Source of the DNA: Halanaerobium sp.
GTDB taxonomy: Bacteria; Bacillota; Halanaerobiia; Halanaerobiales; Halanaerobiaceae
Direction: 5' to 3'
Assembly (NCBI GenBank): GCA_003070825.1
Contig: QBLP01000322.1
Coordinates: 1-6,485, forward strand
Length of the DNA stretch: 6,485 bases
Shown: in pieces, positions 1 to 6,481 of the stretch
Numbering within the stretch: the first letter of the stretch is position 1
How the letters are laid out: every line of letters starts with the position of its first letter
The notes under the pieces: generated by a model
Database searches by the model: none
What the model saw: only the letters and a program-made list of their open reading frames with translations
Told to the model about the DNA's origin: nothing
Made by a program: the position numbers and the translations under genes

Positions 1-19
1 AGATGTGTATAAGAGACAG
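1..19 (+). other. Nextera/Tn5 mosaic-end adapter (artefact)
   Basis: The first 19 bases read AGATGTGTATAAGAGACAG, identical to the Tn5 transposase mosaic end used in Nextera tagmentation libraries. They carry an in-frame TAA (10-12) just upstream of good Cas4 coding sequence. They are therefore an untrimmed adapter at the contig edge rather than genomic DNA, and genomic sequence starts at about base 20. Confidence 0.96.
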
Positions 20-375
20 ATATTCACGGTATAGTAGATGAAATTCTGTTTTTAGAAGATGGAACTGCCGCTTCTTTAGATTACAAATTTGCTAAATATA
101 AAGAGAGAACGTTTTTAACTCATAAATATCAGGCAGCAATGTATTCTTTGATGATTAAAGATAATTACAACATAGAAGTAAAAAAAGCCTTTATTGTTTA
201 TATAAGAAGTAAGAGTAAATTGATAGAGATCGAAATAAAAGATGAAATATATAATGATTTGCAGATTATTTTAAATGAAATCATCAATATAATTCAAAAA
301 GGATATTTTCCCAAAAGAACAAAATATAAAAGTAGATGTCGAGACTGCACTTATAGAAATATTTGTATAAAATAG
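20..375 (+). CDS. cas4: Cas4 family RecB-like nuclease (5'-truncated)
   Basis: This is the C-terminal part (about 118 codons; first whole codon at 22) of a Cas4 protein, a PD-(D/E)XK exonuclease with an Fe-S cluster that processes and selects prespacers for CRISPR adaptation. Motifs are visible in order: GIVDE (Asp at 37-39), LDYK (Asp 79-81, Lys 85-87) forming the nuclease core, QAAMY (Gln 130-132, Tyr 142-144) matching RecB motif III QxxxY, and a C-terminal cysteine set CRDCTYRNIC (Cys at 337, 346 and 364) that normally joins an N-terminal Cys at the Fe-S cluster. The N-terminus and that first Cys are missing because the contig begins inside the gene. The ATG at 139 is not the start, since conserved motifs lie upstream in the same frame. 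cas6 follows after 15 nt, so the two are probably cotranscribed. Family Cas4 members are usually 160-220 residues, so roughly 50-100 residues are lost. Confidence 0.88.
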
Positions 376-377
376 TC

Positions 378-384
378 AGGGGGA
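378..384 (+). promoter_or_regulatory. Ribosome binding site deciding the GTG start of cas6
   Basis: AGGGGGA lies 6 nt upstream of the GTG at 391. There is no ATG nearby in this frame, and the next residues (EIKLTKLSYEL) fit the usual Cas6 N-terminal beta strand. This supports GTG 391 as the start. Confidence 0.7.
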
Positions 385-390
385 ATTAAG

Positions 391-1080
391 GTGGAAATTA
401 AGCTTACAAAATTAAGTTATGAATTAGAGGACGAGCTTCCTGTTAGATATGGACATAAATTGCGAGGTTATTTTGCGAATAAATTTAAAGATGTTTTATT
501 TCATCAGCACAAAAAAGATGGTAGTTTAAGGTATAAATATCCGTTGATTCAATATAAAATCATTGATAATAAGCCTTTAATAATCGGTTTGGGTGAAGGA
601 TCAGAAAAAATAATTAATAATTTTTTAGATATTGATGAACTGAGATTTGAAGATGAAATATATATTAATCCTGCGGGAAGATTAAATGTAGATCAGGAAG
701 AATTATTTATTAATAATAATTATGACATGCCAGCCTACAAGTATAATTTCATCACTCCCTGGCTAGGATTAAGTCAAAAAAATTATAAAAAATATAGAAA
801 CAATTATCTTGATGCTTCTGCGAAAGAAAAAATGAAATTCTTAAAACGGTTAATTATTGGTAATATACTAAGTTTTGCTAAAGGGATAGACTGGTGGATT
901 GAAGAAGAAATAGTTGTAGAAGCAAAATTAGAGGAGGTGTCAGTTAAATTCAAAAATAAAGAGATGATTGGCTTTAAAGGTTATTTTTTCAGCAATATTT
1001 ATTTGCCGGAATTTATAGGGTTAGGAAAATCTACTAGCAGAGGTTTTGGAACTATCAGTAGAGAAAAAATTCTTGATTAG
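391..1080 (+). CDS. cas6: CRISPR-associated endoribonuclease Cas6 (Cas6b-like)
   Basis: A complete 229-residue protein with a GTG start that resembles the Cas6b type of crRNA-processing endonuclease. It would cut the repeat RNA of the adjacent array and leave an 8-nt 5' handle. Visible features are an N-terminal strand MEIKLTKLSYEL; the KLRGYFANKF segment (residues 23-32); the LFHQHKKDG segment (36-44), in which His38 or His40 is the likely catalytic histidine by comparison with Cas6b enzymes; the YPLIQYKII strand (50-58); and near the C-terminus the glycine-rich loop GLGKSTSRGFGTI (210-222), the hallmark RNA-binding loop of Cas6/RAMP proteins. Length is normal for the family. It sits directly between cas4 and the leader of the array, which fits its role. 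No terminator is obvious after the stop. The assignment to Cas6b rather than another Cas6 class comes from recalled family features and was not searched. Confidence 0.88.
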   Translation: MEIKLTKLSYELEDELPVRYGHKLRGYFANKFKDVLFHQHKKDGSLRYKYPLIQYKIIDNKPLIIGLGEGSEKIINNFLDIDELRFEDEIYINPAGRLNVDQEELFINNNYDMPAYKYNFITPWLGLSQKNYKKYRNNYLDASAKEKMKFLKRLIIGNILSFAKGIDWWIEEEIVVEAKLEEVSVKFKNKEMIGFKGYFFSNIYLPEFIGLGKSTSRGFGTISREKILD

Positions 1081-1338
1081 GCTTGTTTTAAGACTAGAAA
1101 TTTTATAAAATATAACTAAGAAAGAGTAAAAATTATAAATTCTGAGGCAAAATTATTTTTCTTGAAAAAACTGAACCTTGATAATCCAATAAATGGCAAT
1201 TTGGTCAAAATGGTCAAAGTTGCGGGATTTGGTGTAAATTTAGATATTTTTCTAGATTTAATTGGGGATAAACCCTTTAAAAAATTCTAGGAGAAGTGCT
1301 TTAATGACTGTTATAAAAGTTAGTTTGAGTTATATCGG
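1081..1338 (+). promoter_or_regulatory. CRISPR leader
   Basis: A 258-bp non-coding, AT-rich stretch between the cas6 stop and the first repeat. It is the leader side because the repeats end in ATTGAAAC (the crRNA 5' handle) when read on this strand, so the array should be transcribed rightward from here. It contains a tandem GGTCAAA pair (1203-1209 and 1212-1218), a 12-bp AT palindrome (1100-1111), and AATGACTG at 1303-1310, which equals repeat nt 6-13. The array promoter and Cas1-Cas2/IHF-type anchoring sites should lie here, but I could not pick a convincing -35/-10 pair. Confidence 0.75.
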
Positions 1339-1880
1339 GTTCCAATGACTGATCCACTAGAATAAGGATTGAAACTCTAGCAAGCGAAGGTACAAGAACA
1401 TGGCCTGATGTTCCAATGACTGATCCACTAGAATAAGGATTGAAACCCTGTTTCAGATTTATGATAACTTTTTATTTTGCCAGGTTCCAATGACTGATCC
1501 ACTAGAATAAGGATTGAAACATATGTCATCTATCATTTGCTTTTGAGTATCAATGTTCCAATGACTGATCCACTAGAATAAGGATTGAAACAAGCATTGT
1601 AACAGTTATAATCTAAAGAAAAGAACGTTCCAATGACTGATCCACTAGAATAAGGATTGAAACTATTTAGCTTATATAGAAGCAAGAAAGAAAAAAAGGT
1701 TCCAATGACTGATCCACTAGAATAAGGATTGAAACAAAATATAACAGCTAACCAGGGAATGAAGCAGTTAGGTTCCAATGACTGATCCACTAGAATAAGG
1801 ATTGAAACTTCATTCTTCCCTAAAGATAAAGAAGAGATGGAGGGTTCCAATGACTGATCCACTAGAATAAGGATTGAAAC

Positions 1881-1917
1881 GTTATTTGGTCCCTGAAGGT
1901 TGGAGCTGAACAAATAT
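1881..1917 (+). repeat. Duplicated spacer A, copy 1 (37 nt)
   Basis: This spacer (starts GTTATTTGGTCCC, ends GAACAAATAT) is identical to 2230-2266. It is preceded by a full repeat and followed by a truncated repeat in both places, but the sequences beyond differ. Confidence 0.95.
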
Positions 1918-1943
1918 GTTCCAATGACTGATCCACTAGAATA
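1918..1943 (+). repeat. CRISPR repeat truncated after nt 26
   Basis: This copy matches repeat nt 1-26 (through CTAGAATA) and then passes into unrelated sequence (TATACCATTAG). It lacks nt 27-37, including the ATTGAAAC handle and the expected Cas6 cut point. It is followed by a 31-nt spacer (1944-1974) and a normal repeat. The flanking spacers would stay fused in one RNA. Confidence 0.95.
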
Positions 1944-2229
1944 TATACCATTAGAAGTAGCTAAAGTTTATGGTGTTCCAATGACTGATCCACTAGAATA
2001 AGGATTGAAACCTATATTCATTTACAAATTCCTCCAATTCCCCTGTGTTCCAATGACTGATCCACTAGAATAAGGATTGAAACACTGAGGCTGATGGTAT
2101 TAAAAAAGTGAATGCAAGTGTTCCAATGACTGATCCACTAGAATAAGGATTGAAACACTATATCTCCTTCATATATTTCTTTGCGATTTTTAGTTCCAAT
2201 GACTGATCCACTAGAATAAGGATTGAAAC

Positions 2230-2266
2230 GTTATTTGGTCCCTGAAGGTTGGAGCTGAACAAATAT
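2230..2266 (+). repeat. Duplicated spacer A, copy 2 (37 nt)
   Basis: Identical to the spacer at 1881-1917, four intact spacer units downstream. It is again followed directly by a 3'-truncated repeat. Confidence 0.95.
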
Positions 2267-2291
2267 GTTCCAATGACTGATCCACTAGAAT
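2267..2291 (+). repeat. CRISPR repeat truncated after nt 25
   Basis: This copy matches repeat nt 1-25 (through CTAGAAT), then continues TACTCAAGATGG. It is followed by a 31-nt spacer (2292-2322), the same length as the spacer after the truncated copy at 1918, although the two spacers are unrelated in sequence. Confidence 0.95.
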
Positions 2292-2359
2292 TACTCAAGA
2301 TGGTTTAGAGCTCCAATCAAAAGTTCCAATGACTGATCCACTAGAATAAGGATTGAAAC

Positions 2360-2394
2360 TGAGCACAGTTGTGCTTGCCGGATTGGCAAGGGAA
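2360..2394 (+). repeat. Spacer with two back-to-back inverted repeats
   Basis: This spacer holds AGCACA-GT-TGTGCT (2362-2375) followed by CTTGCC-GGATT-GGCAAG (2374-2390), two perfect 6-bp inverted repeats sharing two bases. The source protospacer was probably a structured element such as a terminator, origin or operator of a mobile element; this is inference. Confidence 0.7.
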
Positions 2395-3237
2395 GTTCCA
2401 ATGACTGATCCACTAGAATAAGGATTGAAACACCAGTCAATTATTCGCAAATGTTTATCTCGACTTCGTTCCAATGACTGATCCACTAGAATAAGGATTG
2501 AAACTTCATGTGCCCGATAATTTGACCGCAATGCTTGCCGGGGTTCCAATGACTGATCCACTAGAATAAGGATTGAAACTTCACCTTCCTTATATTAATA
2601 TAATTTTTTAAACAAGTTCCAATGACTGATCCACTAGAATAAGGATTGAAACATTTTAATTTTTGACATTTATTAAGCACCTCCAAAAGTGTTCCAATGA
2701 CTGATCCACTAGAATAAGGATTGAAACAGAGGAGAATCAGCTGGCATAAATTACTATCAGAAGTTCCAATGACTGATCCACTAGAATAAGGATTGAAACT
2801 TTTATAAACAGCAGTTAATGTCTTTTTACTGCCCGTTCCAATGACTGATCCACTAGAATAAGGATTGAAACTTTTTGCGTCGGTTATTGTCGCATTTGCT
2901 ATCTTAGTTCCAATGACTGATCCACTAGAATAAGGATTGAAACTTTATTGTGCAGCTCGAATTTGGAATTTAAATAAATAAGTTCCAATGACTGATCCAC
3001 TAGAATAAGGATTGAAACCCACTTCCAATTAAACTGCCAGCTAAACCCGCTGTGTTCCAATGACTGATCCACTAGAATAAGGATTGAAACTGATGGTTCA
3101 ACAACAGAGGAGATCGAAACATTACAGTTCCAATGACTGATCCACTAGAATAAGGATTGAAACTCATCAATAAATCATCAATTGCACTTTTGCTACCTTT
3201 GTTCCAATGACTGATCCACTAGAATAAGGATTGAAAC

Positions 3238-3273
3238 ATAACATCTTTTGCCCAAAAATTACCAACTCTAGCT
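3238..3273 (+). repeat. Duplicated spacer B, copy 1 (36 nt)
   Basis: This spacer (starts ATAACATCTTTTGCCC, ends AACTCTAGCT) is identical to 3774-3809. Both copies are followed by a repeat truncated after nt 26. Confidence 0.95.
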
Positions 3274-3333
3274 GTTCCAATGACTGATCCACTAGAATAC
3301 CAATGACTGATCCACTAGAATAAGGATTGAAAC
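3274..3333 (+). repeat. Fused repeat pair with no spacer (26 + 34 nt)
   Basis: Repeat nt 1-26 (3274-3299) joins directly to repeat nt 4-37 (3300-3333), giving a 60-nt unit with no spacer between the two parts. It follows duplicated spacer B. Its right part still carries the ATTGAAAC handle, so the next spacer should mature normally. Confidence 0.95.
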
Positions 3334-3555
3334 ACTCGGGCAGTCGAACTCCACCTCTGTCAATTTCCAATGTTCCAATGACTGATCCACTAGAATAAGG
3401 ATTGAAACCTGGATCACTAAACCAGTAAAAAATATTACTCTTTTGTTCCAATGACTGATCCACTAGAATAAGGATTGAAACAAAGTTGTGTAAAATATGG
3501 GTTATTGTCAGAAGATGGGTTCCAATGACTGATCCACTAGAATAAGGATTGAAAC

Positions 3556-3589
3556 TGAGTTTGAATATGATTATATTGACAGAGAAGTT
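3556..3589 (+). repeat. Near-duplicated spacer C, short copy (34 nt)
   Basis: This spacer (starts TGAGTTTGAATATG, ends AGAGAAGTT) recurs at 3700-3736 with AAA added at its 3' end (37 nt). The 5' ends are identical. One different spacer lies between them, and both flanking repeats are full length. Confidence 0.95.
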
Positions 3590-3699
3590 GTTCCAATGAC
3601 TGATCCACTAGAATAAGGATTGAAACTGAGAACACTAACGATAGTGAATTTGAAATCTATCTGTTCCAATGACTGATCCACTAGAATAAGGATTGAAAC

Positions 3700-3736
3700 T
3701 GAGTTTGAATATGATTATATTGACAGAGAAGTTAAA
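3700..3736 (+). repeat. Near-duplicated spacer C, long copy (37 nt)
   Basis: The same sequence as 3556-3589, plus three A residues before the next repeat. It is bounded by normal repeats on both sides. Confidence 0.95.
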
Positions 3737-3773
3737 GTTCCAATGACTGATCCACTAGAATAAGGATTGAAAC

Positions 3774-3809
3774 ATAACATCTTTTGCCCAAAAATTACCA
3801 ACTCTAGCT
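3774..3809 (+). repeat. Duplicated spacer B, copy 2 (36 nt)
   Basis: Identical to 3238-3273. It is again followed directly by a repeat cut after nt 26. Confidence 0.95.
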
Positions 3810-3842
3810 GTTCCAATGACTGATCCACTAGAATATGTTTCA
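3810..3842 (+). repeat. CRISPR repeat truncated after nt 26, plus 7-nt remnant
   Basis: Repeat nt 1-26 (3810-3835) is followed by only TGTTTCA (3836-3842) before the next full repeat. Part of the remnant, GTTTCA, is the reverse complement of the TGAAAC near the repeat's 3' end, which may hint at a fill-in or inverted joining event; the match is too short to be sure. Confidence 0.93.
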
Positions 3843-4718
3843 GTTCCAATGACTGATCCACTAGAATAAGGATTGAAACTACCCGAATAATTTTGAAAGT
3901 ATTTGTTGAATAAAGTTCCAATGACTGATCCACTAGAATAAGGATTGAAACATATTGGATGCGCTCAACTGCGGTCCCCTTGCGGGTTCCAATGACTGAT
4001 CCACTAGAATAAGGATTGAAACTCAGATGGTTTGATTCCCGATGTAAAATATCTGTCGAGTTCCAATGACTGATCCACTAGAATAAGGATTGAAACAATG
4101 CTTCTTTCGTACTATATAATGTAACATTTTGAGTTCCAATGACTGATCCACTAGAATAAGGATTGAAACCCTCATTGCTGAATAATAAAGCATTATCTTC
4201 TTGCGTTCCAATGACTGATCCACTAGAATAAGGATTGAAACGGTTCATTATACCTTACTTTGATTTCCCCTCCTCTAAGTTCCAATGACTGATCCACTAG
4301 AATAAGGATTGAAACATATCAAATTGAGAGTTTCCTTTGCTGTCCTTATCAGTTCCAATGACTGATCCACTAGAATAAGGATTGAAACGGACTAGAAGGG
4401 GTTAGAGAATTGGACCAGATAGAGGTTCCAATGACTGATCCACTAGAATAAGGATTGAAACAGCGTAATCGTTACATCTTGATGGCCTAATCTTTCTTGT
4501 TCCAATGACTGATCCACTAGAATAAGGATTGAAACACATCTGGGAATACTAGAAGCTGTGGATGTTTACAGTTCCAATGACTGATCCACTAGAATAAGGA
4601 TTGAAACAGTCTAAAAACCACTCTTTCATTTCAGTTATAAGTGGTTCCAATGACTGATCCACTAGAATAAGGATTGAAACCTTTGAACAGTTCTGGGAGC
4701 ATAATGTTCTCCATCAGT

Positions 4719-4764
4719 GTTCCAATGACTGATCCACTAGAACCACTAGAATAAGGATTGAAAC
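4719..4764 (+). repeat. CRISPR repeat with 9-bp tandem duplication (46 nt)
   Basis: Repeat nt 16-24 (CCACTAGAA) occurs twice in tandem (4734-4742 and 4743-4751), which lengthens this copy to 46 nt. The junction falls at nt 24, next to the nt 25-26 breakpoint of the four truncated copies. The ATTGAAAC 3' end is intact. Confidence 0.95.
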
Positions 4765-5491
4765 AGAAAGTGTAAAAGGACCGGGCTTGCTGGTTTTGAG
4801 TTCCAATGACTGATCCACTAGAATAAGGATTGAAACATATCTGATATAGAGGACCGGGACAGCTTTTTAAATGTTCCAATGACTGATCCACTAGAATAAG
4901 GATTGAAACATGTAAATCCAGTTTGGCTGCTTGGGTATGATGAAGTTCCAATGACTGATCCACTAGAATAAGGATTGAAACACTACCTCTGCGCTCGCTC
5001 CTACTCCATGCTCCTCGTGTTCCAATGACTGATCCACTAGAATAAGGATTGAAACTTATATAAAATAATGTATTTGAACAATTTTGTATATGTTCCAATG
5101 ACTGATCCACTAGAATAAGGATTGAAACGATGATAGCACAATCAAACAGATCATTAGGATAAGTTCCAATGACTGATCCACTAGAATAAGGATTGAAACA
5201 TAGGGGTGCATAAGAATGAGAGATAAAAAAATTCGGTTCCAATGACTGATCCACTAGAATAAGGATTGAAACATCATCGGCATTCAAGAATCCATCGACT
5301 TCAACTTGTTCCAATGACTGATCCACTAGAATAAGGATTGAAACTCTCAATATACTTCCGGACCAAATTGTCAAATTCTTGTTCCAATGACTGATCCACT
5401 AGAATAAGGATTGAAACGATTCCAAAACTGATTCTCAAAAAATCATCGGCCAGTGTTCCAATGACTGATCCACTAGAATAAGGATTGAAAC

Positions 5492-5566
5492 ATGCTGTGA
5501 TTTTGCAAATTAATCCAGTTAAATTATTCAGATTAAATCAGCCTAAAATAATTAAAATTACAGCAT
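5492..5566. repeat. 13-bp inverted repeat with 49-bp centre
   Basis: ATGCTGTGATTTT (5492-5504) is matched in inverse orientation by AAAATTACAGCAT (5554-5566), 12 of 13 positions, with the remaining pair a G-T wobble. It encloses two of the four direct 13-mers. It could be paired transposase sites at the element end or an RNA stem-loop. Confidence 0.6.
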
Positions 5567-5617
5567 AATTTTCAAATTAAATTAGTAAAAACAAAAATAT
5601 TTTGCAGATTAAATTAG
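5506..5617 (+). repeat. Four direct 13-bp repeats (putative transposase-binding sites)
   Basis: Consensus CARATTAAATYAG. The copies are CAAATTAATCCAG (5506-5518, two mismatches), CAGATTAAATCAG (5529-5541), CAAATTAAATTAG (5573-5585) and CAGATTAAATTAG (5605-5617), all in the same orientation and mostly preceded by a T-run. Several spaced same-orientation sites near one end are typical of Tn7- and Tn5053-type transposons, where the transposase binds each site. Confidence 0.75.
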
Positions 5618-5618
5618 C

Positions 5619-5642
5619 AAGGGACTTAAAAATAAGCCCCTT
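5619..5642. terminator. Hairpin downstream of the ATPase gene, possible terminator
   Basis: AAGGG-A-CTT, loop AAAAAT, AAG-C-CCCTT forms a stem of 5 + 3 bp with one mismatch. It starts 23 nt beyond the ATPase stop on the minus strand. Neither side has a strict T-run, though the plus-strand side is T-rich (TTTAATTTG), so termination strength and direction are uncertain. Confidence 0.45.
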
Positions 5643-5665
5643 TAATTTGAATAATATTTTTCACT

Positions 5666-6466
5666 TTAAAATGTATCTTTTTCGCAGGCTTTGAAGACAA
5701 TTTCCTGGTTTATCTGCTCTGCTTTAAGCTGAAATCCTAAAAGCAGAGAATTAACTGCGATATTGTTAATCAATCTGGGTAGTCCTCTGGATCTCAAGGC
5801 AATTGCCTCCAGAGCCTGAGATATGAATATTGGGTGATTTGCTCCAGCAAGTTTAAGCTGGTGCTCAACATATTCTTTGACTTCCTCTTTGTTTAAGGGG
5901 TTCAGCTGATACTTCATGATCACTCGCTGATTTAAGGACTGATTATGATTTAAATTTAGCTTGGTCATAAAGTGAGATAAACCAGCTAAAATAAGAATAA
6001 ATGGATTCTGAGAATCCATAGCAAAATTAAATAAAATACCAAGATCACTTAAAAATTTGTTGGGAGCAAGCTGCATTTCATCTAATATAATAATCGGAGT
6101 AATCTTTTTCTCGTTGTAAAACTTTAAGATAGCAGCCTGAACCTGATTAAAAAGGTCCACCTTTCTGAATTTAGGTTCTTCTCCCAGGCCAATGGCTATG
6201 CCTCTGTAAAAATCCATTACTGATCCTGTAGATAAGGGAAAATAGATGACCTTAAATAATGATGGATTAACACTGTCAGCCATAGATCTCAGGGCAGAAG
6301 TTTTACCACTTCCAGGTTCACCAATAATGACAGCAATGCCTCTTGTTTTTTTAAGATAGTCAAGTCTGGCAGAAAGTTCTTTTAAGTTTTCAGACTGGTA
6401 GAGATCTTTAGTTTCAATCTCTTTTTTAAATGGATTATCTGATAAAGAATAAAAAGATTTATACAT
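5666..6466 (-). CDS. ExeA/TniB-type AAA+ ATPase, probable transposition helper
   Basis: A complete 266-residue P-loop ATPase. The N-terminal SLSDNPF (residues 7-13) is typical of the ExeA/GspA-like group. It has Walker A GEPGSGKT (49-56), Walker B IIILDE (125-130) with catalytic Glu130, a sensor-1 region LILAGLSHF (158-166), an Arg at LNQRV (181) that may be the arginine finger, and a C-terminal sensor-2 segment RSRGLPRLINNIAVNSLL (225-242). No membrane segment or peptidoglycan-binding domain is present, so a role in secretion like Aeromonas ExeA is unlikely. Short stand-alone proteins of this kind commonly sit beside DDE transposases and act like TnsC, TniB or IstB in target choice and transposase activation. 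The four direct repeats beyond its stop support that reading. An upstream partner gene would lie off the right edge. The fold is sure; the role is inferred. Confidence 0.85.
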   Translation of the reverse strand: MYKSFYSLSDNPFKKEIETKDLYQSENLKELSARLDYLKKTRGIAVIIGEPGSGKTSALRSMADSVNPSLFKVIYFPLSTGSVMDFYRGIAIGLGEEPKFRKVDLFNQVQAAILKFYNEKKITPIIILDEMQLAPNKFLSDLGILFNFAMDSQNPFILILAGLSHFMTKLNLNHNQSLNQRVIMKYQLNPLNKEEVKEYVEHQLKLAGANHPIFISQALEAIALRSRGLPRLINNIAVNSLLLGFQLKAEQINQEIVFKACEKDTF

Positions 6467-6474
6467 TTTTGCTG

Positions 6475-6481
6475 CCTCCTT
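6475..6481 (-). promoter_or_regulatory. Ribosome binding site of the AAA+ ATPase gene
   Basis: On the minus strand AAGGAGG lies 8 nt before the ATG at 6466, a near-perfect site that supports this start. A TGA (6482-6484) sits just upstream of it and could be the stop of a preceding gene in the same operon, but too little sequence remains to say. Confidence 0.8.

Larger units (their letters stand above)
1339..5491 (+). CRISPR. Large CRISPR array, 59 repeat copies, 37-nt repeat
   Basis: The repeat begins GTTCCAATGACTGATC, continues CACTAGAATAA and ends GGATTGAAAC (37 nt). Reading through the array gives 59 copies: 53 full-length consensus copies, four 3'-truncated (1918, 2267, 3274, 3810), one lacking its first 3 nt (3300) and one with a 9-bp internal duplication (4719). 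There are 54 regular spacers of 34-38 nt, two short ones of 31 nt (1944-1974, 2292-2322), one of 7 nt (3836-3842) and one junction with no spacer. The repeat ends are imperfect inverted repeats (GTTCCAAT / ATTGAAAC, one mismatch), and nt 13-17 can pair with nt 28-32. Cas6 cleavage before ATTGAAAC is expected. Two spacers occur twice exactly and a third twice with 3 nt difference. Spacer GC varies: 3952-3985 and 4982-5018 are clearly richer in GC than the host genes. No degeneration is seen at the distal end. Confidence 0.99.

Noticed and set aside
139..375. A 78-residue small gene starting at ATG 139.
   Set aside because: The frame continues upstream to the adapter and contains the Cas4 motifs GIVDE and LDYK, so the ATG is an internal Met of a truncated Cas4.
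1162..1317. Leader promoter candidates: TTGAAA (1162) with GATAAT (1180), and TATAAA (1312).
   Set aside because: The first pair is only 12 bp apart, and the second has no -35 at the right distance. In such AT-rich sequence these matches carry no weight.
1533..5374. Minus-strand open frames inside the array (for example 1533-1913, 2295-2561, 3167-3463, 4023-4223, 4631-5374) encoding repeated SILILVDQSLE or NPYSSGSVIGT units.
   Set aside because: They are translations of the CRISPR repeat in different frames. The periodicity is exactly the repeat-spacer period, and there is no RBS or family resemblance.
4765..5454. Short identities between spacers (AGGACCGGG in 4765-4799 and 4837-4872; ATCATCGGC in 5273-5307 and 5418-5454).
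   Set aside because: Matches of 9 nt among 54 spacers are expected by chance and do not extend.
1339..6466. A CRISPR-associated transposon (CAST) in which the AAA+ ATPase is TnsC working with this array.
   Set aside because: The array is very long and sits with adaptation gene cas4, whereas CASTs usually have short arrays and lack adaptation genes. No TniQ or transposase is visible, and the putative transposon end lies between the array and the ATPase, so the array would be outside the element.
5666..6466. Secretion ATPase ExeA (general secretion pathway protein A).
   Set aside because: The protein is only 266 residues, with no transmembrane or peptidoglycan-binding C-terminal part and no secretion genes nearby. 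The transposon-like repeats beside it fit a transposition helper better.
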